5,244 nucleotides of DNA, taken from assembly GCA_030682595.1 (NCBI GenBank), contig JAUXNZ010000093.1, forward strand, positions 1 to 5,244, given 5' to 3'. The notes under the pieces were generated by a model, which saw nothing but the letters and a program-made list of their open reading frames with translations, made no database searches and was not told where the DNA came from. The position numbers and the translations under genes are program-made. Positions 1 to 5,244 of the stretch are shown in pieces; within the stretch, counting starts at the first letter, position 1, and each line of letters opens with the position of its first letter. This stretch comes from Rhodocyclaceae bacterium (GTDB lineage: Bacteria; Pseudomonadota; Gammaproteobacteria; Burkholderiales; Rhodocyclaceae).

Positions 1-264
1 GGCAGCGTGGCCGTATTGAGCTGGGATGAAGCGGGTGTCGCCATGGTTGATGGGGCCAACAGCCTGCGGGAGATCAATCGCCTGCTCGGTCTGGCGTTGC
101 CGCTCGACGGCCCGAAGACCCTGAACGGCCTGATCCTCGAGCATTTGCGCGACATTCCGGAAATCGGTGTCGGCCTGCGCATCAGCGGGGTGGCGATGGA
201 AATCGTGCAAACCGAGGATCGGCGCGTCAAGAGCGTCAAGATTTATCGTCCTTTACAAGCTTGA
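1..264 (+). CDS. CorC/HlyC-family transporter-associated protein, C-terminal fragment
   Basis: The reading frame is open from the first base and ends at TGA 262-264, giving 87 residues of a gene whose start lies outside the window. A GTG at base 7 could be read as a start, but the fragment resembles only the end of a larger protein, so I treat it as 5'-truncated. The visible part matches the small C-terminal CorC_HlyC domain: an acidic stretch, then SLREINRLLGLALP, then LNGLILEHLRDIPEIG, then a beta-rich end with RRVKSVKIYRP. In full-length family members this domain follows a DUF21 membrane domain and paired CBS domains. The proteins are linked to divalent-cation (Mg/Co) efflux or resistance, though the exact role of most members is unsettled. 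The family call is fairly sure; substrate and gene name cannot be judged from this fragment. The gene ends 48 bases before pilC. Confidence 0.8.
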   Translation, partial: GSVAVLSWDEAGVAMVDGANSLREINRLLGLALPLDGPKTLNGLILEHLRDIPEIGVGLRISGVAMEIVQTEDRRVKSVKIYRPLQA

Positions 265-280
265 GCAGGCAAGGCATTAT
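252..280 (+). promoter_or_regulatory. possible sigma-70 promoter for pilC
   Basis: TTTACA (252-257) and CATTAT (275-280) are separated by exactly 17 bases. They match the -35 consensus at 5 of 6 positions and the -10 consensus at 4 of 6. The -35 box overlaps the last codons of the CorC-like gene. Transcription would start near base 287 and leave a leader of about 26 bases before pilC. This would let pilC-pilD be expressed apart from the upstream gene. Such matches arise by chance fairly often, so this is a candidate only. Confidence 0.3.
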
Positions 281-301
281 CACCGGCGCATACTGAGACC
301 C

Positions 302-307
302 AAGGAG
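302..307 (+). promoter_or_regulatory. ribosome binding site of pilC
   Basis: AAGGAG lies 5 bases before the ATG at 313. This is a near-ideal Shine-Dalgarno sequence at good spacing, and it fixes the pilC start. Confidence 0.8.
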
Positions 308-312
308 CAGGC

Positions 313-1527
313 ATGGCGATCCAGAAAACGAGCGACTCTCAGGCCACCTTTGCCTGGGAGGGTAGGGACAAGAGTGGCAAGATAGTGCGTGGCGAAATGC
401 GTGCGGCAACGGAAACCGTCGTGCGCACCACCCTGCGCCGCCAGGGCCTGCTGGTCAGCAAGGTCAAGAAGCAAAGCTTCCGGGGCGGCGGCAAGGTCAC
501 GGACAAGGACATCACCCTGTTCACGCGCCAGATGGCGACCATGATGAAATCCGGCGTGCCGCTCCTGCAGTCTTTCGACATCGTCGGCAAGGGCGCCGCC
601 AATGCCGCGATGGGCAAGCTGGTCGCGAATATCAAGATGGAGGTCGAGACCGGCTCGGCCCTCAACCAGGCATTCCGCAAGTACCCGCTCCACTTCGACC
701 AGCTGTATTGCAATCTGATCGAGGCCGGCGAGCAGGCGGGTATTCTTGACACACTGCTCGAGCGTCTGGCCATTTACAAGGAAAAGACCCAGGCGATCAT
801 CGGCAAGATCAAGAGCGCCCTGTTCTACCCGATCTCCGTGCTGATCGTGGCGTTTATCGTCACCGCCGTCATCATGATTTTCGTCGTGCCCCAGTTCAAG
901 CAGGTGTTCACCAGTTTCGGTGCCGACCTGCCCGGCCCGACCCTCGTGGTGATCGGCATCTCCGATTTCTTCGTCGCCAACTGGTTTTTCATTTTCGGCA
1001 TCCTCGGCGGCGGGCTGTATGCGTTCCTGTATACATGGAAGCGTTCGCTGGCGCTGCAGATCGTCATGGACCGGCTGGCCTTGCGCCTGCCGATTTTCGG
1101 CGCGGTGATCCGCAAGGCGACGATTGCGCGCTGGACGCGCACGCTCTCGACAATGTTCGCCGCCGGCGTGCCGCTGGTCGAGGCGCTGGATTCGGTCGGC
1201 GGGGCATCGGGCAACTACATCTATCGTGAAGCCACGAAACAGATCAAGGCCGAGATCAGCACCGGTTCGAGCCTGACGGTCGCCATGCAGAATGCCAACG
1301 TGTTTCCGAACATGGTGCTGCAGATGGTGTCCATCGGCGAGGAGTCCGGCCAACTGGACGCCATGTGCAGCAAGGTGGCCGACTTCTTCGAGGCCGAGGT
1401 GGATGATGCGGTGGCTTCGCTTTCCAGTCTGATGGAGCCGCTGATCATGGTGGTGCTGGGCGTCCTGATCGGCGGCATCATCATCGCCATGTATCTGCCG
1501 ATCTTCAAGCTCGGCGCCGTGGTGTAA
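313..1527 (+). CDS. pilC: type IV pilus inner-membrane platform protein PilC (GspF/T2SSF family)
   Basis: The protein has 404 residues, the usual length for PilC. PilC is the polytopic inner-membrane platform on which the PilB and PilT ATPases act to add or remove pilins. The sequence shows two related T2SSF domains. The first, about residues 68-195, contains FTRQMATMMKSGVPL (70-84) and LIEAGEQAGILDTLLERLA (135-153). The second, about 272-397, contains WTRTLSTMFAAGVPLVEAL (274-292) and SIGEESGQLDAM (340-351). Hydrophobic segments lie near 173-193, 220-241 and 376-396. The N-terminus (ATFAWEGRDKSGKIVRGEM) is typical of the family. The start is supported by AAGGAG just upstream. pilD follows after 8 bases, so the two form an operon. 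A type II secretion GspF is the main alternative, but the close sequence type and the adjacent PilD favour PilC. pilB is not directly upstream. Confidence 0.95.
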   Translation: MAIQKTSDSQATFAWEGRDKSGKIVRGEMRAATETVVRTTLRRQGLLVSKVKKQSFRGGGKVTDKDITLFTRQMATMMKSGVPLLQSFDIVGKGAANAAMGKLVANIKMEVETGSALNQAFRKYPLHFDQLYCNLIEAGEQAGILDTLLERLAIYKEKTQAIIGKIKSALFYPISVLIVAFIVTAVIMIFVVPQFKQVFTSFGADLPGPTLVVIGISDFFVANWFFIFGILGGGLYAFLYTWKRSLALQIVMDRLALRLPIFGAVIRKATIARWTRTLSTMFAAGVPLVEALDSVGGASGNYIYREATKQIKAEISTGSSLTVAMQNANVFPNMVLQMVSIGEESGQLDAMCSKVADFFEAEVDDAVASLSSLMEPLIMVVLGVLIGGIIIAMYLPIFKLGAVV

Positions 1528-1535
1528 GAGAAAAC

Positions 1536-2399
1536 ATGCCACTTAACGACCCGGCGATACTCGTCGCCGTCTGTACCCTGCTGGGCCTCCTGATCGGCAG
1601 CTTTCTGAATGTCGTCATCCATCGCCTGCCGATCATGATGGAGCGCGACTGGCGTGTACAGTGCGCCGAATTTGCGGGAGGTACGGCTGACGCCGTCCCG
1701 CCGGCGCCGACTTTCGAGCCGCTGTCCCTGGTCTCGCCGCGCTCGCGCTGTCCGCATTGCAGCCGCCCGGTACGGGCGCTGGAGAATATTCCCATCCTCA
1801 GTTACCTGCTGCTGAGGGGTCGCTGCAAAGGCTGCGGAAAATCCATCAGCCCGCGCTACCCGCTGGTCGAGGCGCTGACCGGCCTGTTGTTCGGCTATGT
1901 CGCCTGGCGCTATGGCGCGACGTTCGCCACTGCCTGTGCCCTGTTCTTCGTCGCCGCCCTGGTCGCCCTGACCTTTATCGACCTGGACACCCAGTTGCTG
2001 CCCGATGACATCACCCTGCCCCTGCTTTGGGCGGGGCTGTTGATCAATGTCGGCAACACCTTTACCACGCTGACCGATGCCGTGATCGGCGCGGCGGCGG
2101 GTTACCTGGTGCTGTGGTCGGTGTATTGGCTGTTCAAGCTGGTGACCGGCAAGGAGGGCATGGGTTATGGCGACTTCAAGCTTTTGGCGGCCATTGGCGC
2201 CTGGCTGGGCTGGCAGTTGTTGCCCGTGGTCATTTTGCTGTCTTCGCTGGTCGGGGCGGTGGTCGGGATTGCCCTGATTGTATTGGCGCGTCATGGCCGC
2301 AACGTGCCGATACCCTTTGGCCCCTATCTGGCCGCCGCCGGCCTGATCGCGCTGTTCTGGGGCAAGCACCTCAACCAGACCTACCTGGGCGTTCTGTAA
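1536..2399 (+). CDS. pilD: prepilin peptidase / N-methyltransferase PilD (A24A family)
   Basis: PilD cleaves the leader of type IV prepilins and type II secretion pseudopilins at the inner membrane, then N-methylates the new N-terminus. The 287-residue protein has both parts. The N-terminal methylase region contains GSFLNVVIHRLP (21-32) and four zinc-ligand cysteines in two CxxC pairs (C72/C75 and C97/C100). The peptidase region contains FIDLDTQLLPD with D149, and GYGDFK with D213, the two aspartates expected for catalysis. KLVTGKEGMGYGDFKLLA and PIPFGPYLA are strongly conserved family blocks. Several hydrophobic helices follow residue 110. The start lies 8 bases after the pilC stop; its ribosome site is weak (AAGAG, overlapping that stop), which suggests translational coupling. 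Oddly, residues 50-60 (TADAVPPAPTF), in the loop before the first CxxC, are encoded by a repeat also found before aspS. The loop is about 5 residues longer than I recall for Pseudomonas PilD. Confidence 0.96.
   Translation: MPLNDPAILVAVCTLLGLLIGSFLNVVIHRLPIMMERDWRVQCAEFAGGTADAVPPAPTFEPLSLVSPRSRCPHCSRPVRALENIPILSYLLLRGRCKGCGKSISPRYPLVEALTGLLFGYVAWRYGATFATACALFFVAALVALTFIDLDTQLLPDDITLPLLWAGLLINVGNTFTTLTDAVIGAAAGYLVLWSVYWLFKLVTGKEGMGYGDFKLLAAIGAWLGWQLLPVVILLSSLVGAVVGIALIVLARHGRNVPIPFGPYLAAAGLIALFWGKHLNQTYLGVL
1685..1714 (+). repeat. dispersed GC-rich repeat, copy 1 (inside pilD)
   Basis: This stretch aligns without gaps to 3405-3434. The first three bases (GGC) match, the next three differ (TGA against GCT), and the remaining 24 match except for one position (G1703 against A3423). 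The flanks on either side show no similarity, so the repeat has sharp edges. It is read in frame as part of PilD residues 50-60. It overlaps a bulged palindrome at 1674-1701, in which GCGGGA pairs with TCCCGC and CGGC pairs with GCCG around a TGAC loop. This resembles a REP-like element that a coding sequence has absorbed. The family of the element was not identified. Confidence 0.65.
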
Positions 2400-2484
2400 G
2401 CTTGACAAACCAGGATCCTGCACCCATTTAACGGGGCTGCGGGCGCCGTTTCGCTATAATTCGCGCCATTCCCCGGAGAAATTC
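2400..2484 (+). promoter_or_regulatory. intergenic promoter region of the fmdB – DUF502 – aspS group
   Basis: This 85-base gap holds a perfect TATAAT at 2455-2460. A start near 2467 would leave a leader of about 18 bases. No good -35 hexamer sits 16-18 bases upstream of it; the best consensus box, TTGACA at 2402-2407, is 47 bases away and cannot pair with it. The inverted 5-mers GGCGC (2442-2446) and GCGCC (2463-2467) flank the -10 box and could be an operator, but they are short and may be chance. I see no convincing terminator for pilD. GGAG at 2475-2478, 6 bases before the fmdB ATG, is a good ribosome site. Confidence 0.5.
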
Positions 2485-2751
2485 ATGCCAATTTATGCCT
2501 ATCGCTGCAATCAGTGTGGTTTTGAGCAGGACGTTTTGCAAAAAATGTCCGATGCCCAACTGACCGTATGCCCGGAATGCCATACCGAAAATTTTGCCAA
2601 GCAACTGACCGCCGCCGGTTTTCAGTTGAAGGGTAGCGGCTGGTATCAGACCGATTTCAAGGGGGGCGCCAGCGCAAAACCCAAGGCCCCCGCGTCCAAT
2701 GGTCCCCCGCCCTGCCAGGGTGGCACGGGTTCCTGTCCTTCCTGCAACTGA
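2485..2751 (+). CDS. FmdB-family zinc-ribbon protein
   Basis: This 88-residue protein begins MPIYAYRCNQCG, the hallmark of the FmdB/CxxC_CxxC_SSSS putative regulatory family. Two CxxC pairs, C8/C11 and C29/C32, should bind one zinc as a small ribbon. GFQLKGSGWYQTDF (45-58) is the conserved segment after the ribbon. A low-complexity linker rich in Ala, Pro and Lys follows, then a tail with three more cysteines (C77, C84, C87). The family was named after a protein linked to the formamidase/amide regulon of Methylophilus, but its general role is not established. It has been proposed to act in regulation, without a defined target. The start is fixed by GGAG and by the conserved N-terminus. The DUF502 gene follows after 9 bases, so the two are probably co-transcribed. 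Family call is firm; function is unknown. Confidence 0.9.
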   Translation: MPIYAYRCNQCGFEQDVLQKMSDAQLTVCPECHTENFAKQLTAAGFQLKGSGWYQTDFKGGASAKPKAPASNGPPPCQGGTGSCPSCN

Positions 2752-2760
2752 TCGCGGCGC

Positions 2761-3396
2761 GTGAAAGCTTTCAAGAAATACTTCATCACCGGGCTCTTGA
2801 TCTGGATCCCGCTGGTGATCACCGTCTGGGTGGTGTCGGCGATCGTCGGCGCCATGGACCAGTCACTCTATCTGCTGCCGGAGGTCATTCATCCGGACCG
2901 GTTGCTGGGTGTCCATATCCCCGGTATCGGCACCGTGCTCACCCTGCTGGTGATATTCCTGACCGGCCTGGTGACGGCCAACATTGTCGGCCAGAAGCTG
3001 GTGCGCTTCTGGGAGGCCATCCTCGCCCGCATCCCGATCGTCAAGTCGATCTATTACAGCGTCAAGCAGGTTTCCGACACGCTGTTTTCCAGCAGCGGCC
3101 AGGCTTTTCGCAAGGTGCTGCTGGTGCGCTATCCGCACGGCGGCGCCTGGGCGGTGGCCTTCCAGACCGGCACGCCGGCCATCCAGATCGGCGAGCTTTT
3201 GCCGGATGAGCATGTCAGCGTGTTCATCCCCACCGCGCCCAGCCCGGTCAACGGCTTTTTCTTTTTCGTCAAGAAAAGCGAGACCATCGAGCTCGACATC
3301 AGTGTCGATGAAGCCCTGAAGTACATCGTCTCGATGGGCGTCGTGCCGCCCGTGCGGCGCCATCCCAACCTCGTCGGTCGCGCGCAGAACGAGTGA
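2761..3396 (+). CDS. DUF502 family inner-membrane protein
   Basis: This 211-residue protein matches the DUF502 family. It shows KKYFITGLLIWIPLVIT (5-21) beginning a first membrane helix (about 9-31). A second helix follows near 55-76 (GTVLTLLVIFLTGLV). The conserved block RIPIVKSIYYSVKQVSDTLF spans 90-109. A soluble beta-rich C-terminal part contains KVLLVRYPHGGAWAVAF (118-134), VFIPTAPSPVNGFFFFV and DISVDEALKYIVSMGVV. The start is a GTG with a poor ribosome site 9 bases after the fmdB stop. I chose it because family members begin just ahead of this KYFITG motif, and the spacing suggests translational coupling to fmdB. No function is established for the family in bacteria as far as I know. 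Its position between fmdB and aspS does not by itself link it to translation. Confidence 0.9.
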   Translation: MKAFKKYFITGLLIWIPLVITVWVVSAIVGAMDQSLYLLPEVIHPDRLLGVHIPGIGTVLTLLVIFLTGLVTANIVGQKLVRFWEAILARIPIVKSIYYSVKQVSDTLFSSSGQAFRKVLLVRYPHGGAWAVAFQTGTPAIQIGELLPDEHVSVFIPTAPSPVNGFFFFVKKSETIELDISVDEALKYIVSMGVVPPVRRHPNLVGRAQNE

Positions 3397-3404
3397 TTCT
3401 CTTT

Positions 3405-3434
3405 GGCGCTCGCCGTCCCGCCAGCGCCGACTTT
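3405..3434 (+). repeat. dispersed GC-rich repeat, copy 2 (upstream of aspS)
   Basis: This is the second copy of the element at 1685-1714, starting 8 bases after the DUF502 stop and ending 21 bases before the aspS ATG. Here the ends form an inverted repeat: GGCGCT (3405-3410) pairs with AGCGCC (3423-3428) around a 12-base loop. A short T-run follows (TTTT at 3432-3435). That is a weak terminator- or attenuator-like shape in the aspS leader. The same stem does not form in copy 1, where GCT is replaced by TGA, so the shared feature is the primary sequence rather than this fold. Confidence 0.65.
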
Positions 3435-3455
3435 TAAAAAAGAACGGAAATTTTC

Positions 3456-5244
3456 ATGCGTACTCATTACTGCGGCCAGCTCAACGCCGGTCATGTCGAC
3501 CAGATCGTCACCCTGTGCGGCTGGAACCACCGCCGCCGCGACCACGGCGGGGTCATTTTCATCGACCTGCGCGACCGTGAGGGGCTGGCACAAGTCGTCT
3601 GCGATCCCGATCGCGCCGACATGTTCAAACTGGCCGAATCCGTGCGCAACGAATTCGTGCTGAAAATCACCGGCAAGGTGCGTCGTCGCCCCGCCGGCAC
3701 CGAGAATCCCAACATGCCCTCGGGCGCGATCGAGATCCTCTGCCACGAACTGGAGATCCTCAACCCGGCCGTCACGCCGCCCTTCCAGCTCGACGATGAC
3801 AACCTCTCCGAGAACGTGCGCCTGACCCATCGCGTCATCGACCTGCGCCGCCCGCAGATGCAGAAGAACATGATGCTGCGCTACAAGACCGCGCGCGCCT
3901 TCCGCCGCTTCCTCGACGACCACGGCTTCATCGACATCGAAACGCCGATGCTGACCAAGTCGACTCCCGAAGGCGCCCGCGACTACCTGGTGCCCTCGCG
4001 CGTCCATCCGGGTCAGTTCTTCGCCCTGCCGCAGTCGCCGCAGCTCTTCAAGCAGCTCCTGATGGTCGCCGGTTTCGACCGTTACTACCAGATCGTCAAG
4101 TGCTTCCGCGACGAGGACCTGCGCGCCGACCGCCAGCCCGAATTCACCCAGGTCGATATCGAGACCTCGTTCATGGACGAGACCGCGATCACCGGCATCA
4201 TCGAGGAACTGATCCGCTACGTCTTCAAGGACGCCATCGACGTCGAGCTGCCCAGCCCCTTCCCGCGCATGACCTACGCGGAAGCCATGCGCCGCTTCGG
4301 TTCCGACAAGCCCGACCTGCGCGTGACGCTGGAACTCACCGAAGTCACCGATGCCGTCCAGGATGTCGCCTTCAAGGTATTCAGCGGCCCCGCCACTTCC
4401 GGCGGTCGTGTCGCGGCACTGCGCATCCCCGGCGGCGCGGCTCTGACGCGCGGCGAGATCGACGGCTACACCGAATTCGTCAAGATTTACGGCGCCCGCG
4501 GCCTGGCCTACATCAAGGTCAATGACGCGAGCAAGTTGAATGAAGAGGGGCTGCAGTCGCCGATCGTCAAAAACCTCCACGCGGCCGCGCTGAAGACCAT
4601 CGTCGAGCGCACCGGCGCGCAATCCGGCGACCTGATCTTCTTCGGCGCCGACCAGACCAAGGTGGTCAATGACGCACTCGGCGCGCTGCGCAGCAAGATC
4701 GGCCACGAGAAGAACTACCTCAATGGCAAGGCCTGGGAGCCGGTCTGGATAATCGACTTCCCGATGTTCGAATACAGCGAGGAAGACAAGCGCTGGACCG
4801 CCTGCCACCACCCCTTCACCGCGCCCAAGGATGGCCACGAGGCGCTGATGGAAACCAATCCGGCCGAATGCCTGGCCAAGGCCTACGACCTGGCGCTGAA
4901 CGGCTGGGAGATCGGCGGCGGCTCGGTGCGTATCCACCGCGAGGAAGTGCAGTCGAAAGTCTTCCGCGCGCTGGGTATCGGCGCGGCGGAAGCCCAGCTC
5001 AAGTTCGGCTTCCTGCTCGACGCCCTCAAGTATGGCGCGCCGCCCCATGGCGGCCTCGCCTTCGGCCTCGACCGCATCGTCACCATGATGACCGGCGCCG
5101 AGTCGATCCGCGACGTCATCGCCTTCCCGAAGACGCAACGCGCCCAGTGCCTGCTGACCGACGCGCCCTCCGGCGTGGACGAGAAGCAGTTGCGCGAGCT
5201 GCACATCCGCTTGCGGCAGAAGGTCGAGACGCAGGTCGAAGTCG
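3456..5244 (+). CDS. aspS: aspartyl-tRNA synthetase, probably non-discriminating (3' end cut by window)
   Basis: AspRS charges tRNA-Asp with aspartate in the cytosol. The frame is open from ATG 3456 to the window end, giving 596 residues. Bacterial AspRS is about 590-600 long, so only the extreme C-terminus and stop should be missing. The N-terminal OB-fold anticodon-binding domain (about 1-105) starts MRTHYCGQL and contains CGWNHRRRDHGG. The class II core shows TPEGARDYLVPSR, QSPQLFKQLLM (from Q193), motif 2 FRDEDLRADRQPEFTQ (217-232), HHPFT (451-455), GGGSVRIH (487-494) and motif 3 GGLAFGLDR (532-540). The bacterial GAD insertion lies roughly at 300-415. His30 and Gly81 fit the non-discriminating type, which also charges tRNA-Asn. 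GGA (3446-3448), 7 bases before the ATG, is a modest ribosome site. The gene lies 59 bases after the DUF502 gene, with a repeat between, and may share its transcript. Confidence 0.97.
   Translation, partial: MRTHYCGQLNAGHVDQIVTLCGWNHRRRDHGGVIFIDLRDREGLAQVVCDPDRADMFKLAESVRNEFVLKITGKVRRRPAGTENPNMPSGAIEILCHELEILNPAVTPPFQLDDDNLSENVRLTHRVIDLRRPQMQKNMMLRYKTARAFRRFLDDHGFIDIETPMLTKSTPEGARDYLVPSRVHPGQFFALPQSPQLFKQLLMVAGFDRYYQIVKCFRDEDLRADRQPEFTQVDIETSFMDETAITGIIEELIRYVFKDAIDVELPSPFPRMTYAEAMRRFGSDKPDLRVTLELTEVTDAVQDVAFKVFSGPATSGGRVAALRIPGGAALTRGEIDGYTEFVKIYGARGLAYIKVNDASKLNEEGLQSPIVKNLHAAALKTIVERTGAQSGDLIFFGADQTKVVNDALGALRSKIGHEKNYLNGKAWEPVWIIDFPMFEYSEEDKRWTACHHPFTAPKDGHEALMETNPAECLAKAYDLALNGWEIGGGSVRIHREEVQSKVFRALGIGAAEAQLKFGFLLDALKYGAPPHGGLAFGLDRIVTMMTGAESIRDVIAFPKTQRAQCLLTDAPSGVDEKQLRELHIRLRQKVETQVEV

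Noticed and set aside
280..1542. A 420-codon open frame on the - strand opposite pilC
   Set aside because: It is the mirror of pilC codon bias, is unusually rich in His, Asp and Gln, and has no recognisable domain.
1685..1714. DNA uptake sequence linked to the neighbouring pilus genes
   Set aside because: Known uptake sequences are about 10-12 bases and nearly invariant. This element is about 30 bases with differences between copies, and only two are visible.
1221..2423. A 400-codon open frame on the - strand opposite pilC and pilD
   Set aside because: It covers two well-identified genes, and its Gln/Arg/Gly-rich product looks like an antisense artefact.
2400..2484. Intrinsic terminator after pilD
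   Set aside because: There is no stable stem followed by a T-run; the GC-rich stretch is followed by the -10 box instead.
3403..3663. A small + strand frame overlapping the start of aspS, in another frame
   Set aside because: It begins at a TTG inside the repeat with no ribosome site, and overlaps the certain aspS N-terminus.
4100..4525. A 141-codon + strand frame inside aspS
   Set aside because: It lies wholly within the catalytic core coding sequence in another frame, and its Arg/Pro/His-rich product has no recognisable domain.
3129..5204. A 691-codon open frame on the - strand opposite aspS and the end of the DUF502 gene
   Set aside because: The + strand frame encodes an unmistakable full AspRS with all class II motifs. 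The antisense frame is a by-product of G/C-rich third codon positions; its product is a composition-driven mix of Asp, Gly, Ala, Val and Arg with no recognisable domain.

Overview
This GC-rich window reads as ordinary chromosomal DNA from a betaproteobacterium, perhaps of the Rhodocyclales type. That placement is inferred from protein sequence character, strong preference for G/C at third codon positions, and the fmdB – DUF502 – aspS gene order. All six genes I support lie on the + strand and are tightly packed. No mobile element, CRISPR array, tRNA or rRNA was seen.

Bases 1-264 hold the C-terminus of a CorC/HlyC-type transporter-associated protein, cut off by the window start. A 48-base gap follows, then pilC (313-1527, inner-membrane platform protein of the type IV pilus) and pilD (1536-2399, prepilin peptidase/N-methylase). 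These two are 8 bases apart and almost certainly co-transcribed. PilD cuts and methylates pilins, and PilC is the platform on which they are assembled. The ATPase gene pilB, often just upstream of pilC, is not between the CorC-like gene and pilC.

An 85-base intergenic region (2400-2484) with a perfect TATAAT separates the pilus genes from a second group: an FmdB-type zinc-ribbon protein (2485-2751), a DUF502 two-helix membrane protein (2761-3396) and aspS (3456 to the window end, lacking only its extreme C-terminus and stop). AspRS carries His30 and Gly81 in the anticodon-binding domain. This is the pattern of non-discriminating enzymes, suggesting that Asn-tRNA is made through GatCAB.

The least expected feature is a 30-base GC-rich repeat present twice. 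One copy (1685-1714) is read in frame inside pilD, in a loop of variable length before the zinc-binding cysteines. The other (3405-3434) lies between the DUF502 gene and aspS. The pilD copy is part of a bulged 10-bp palindrome. The intergenic copy can form a different hairpin just ahead of aspS. It looks like a dispersed REP-like element that has been captured in a coding sequence. I found no convincing new multi-gene system here.
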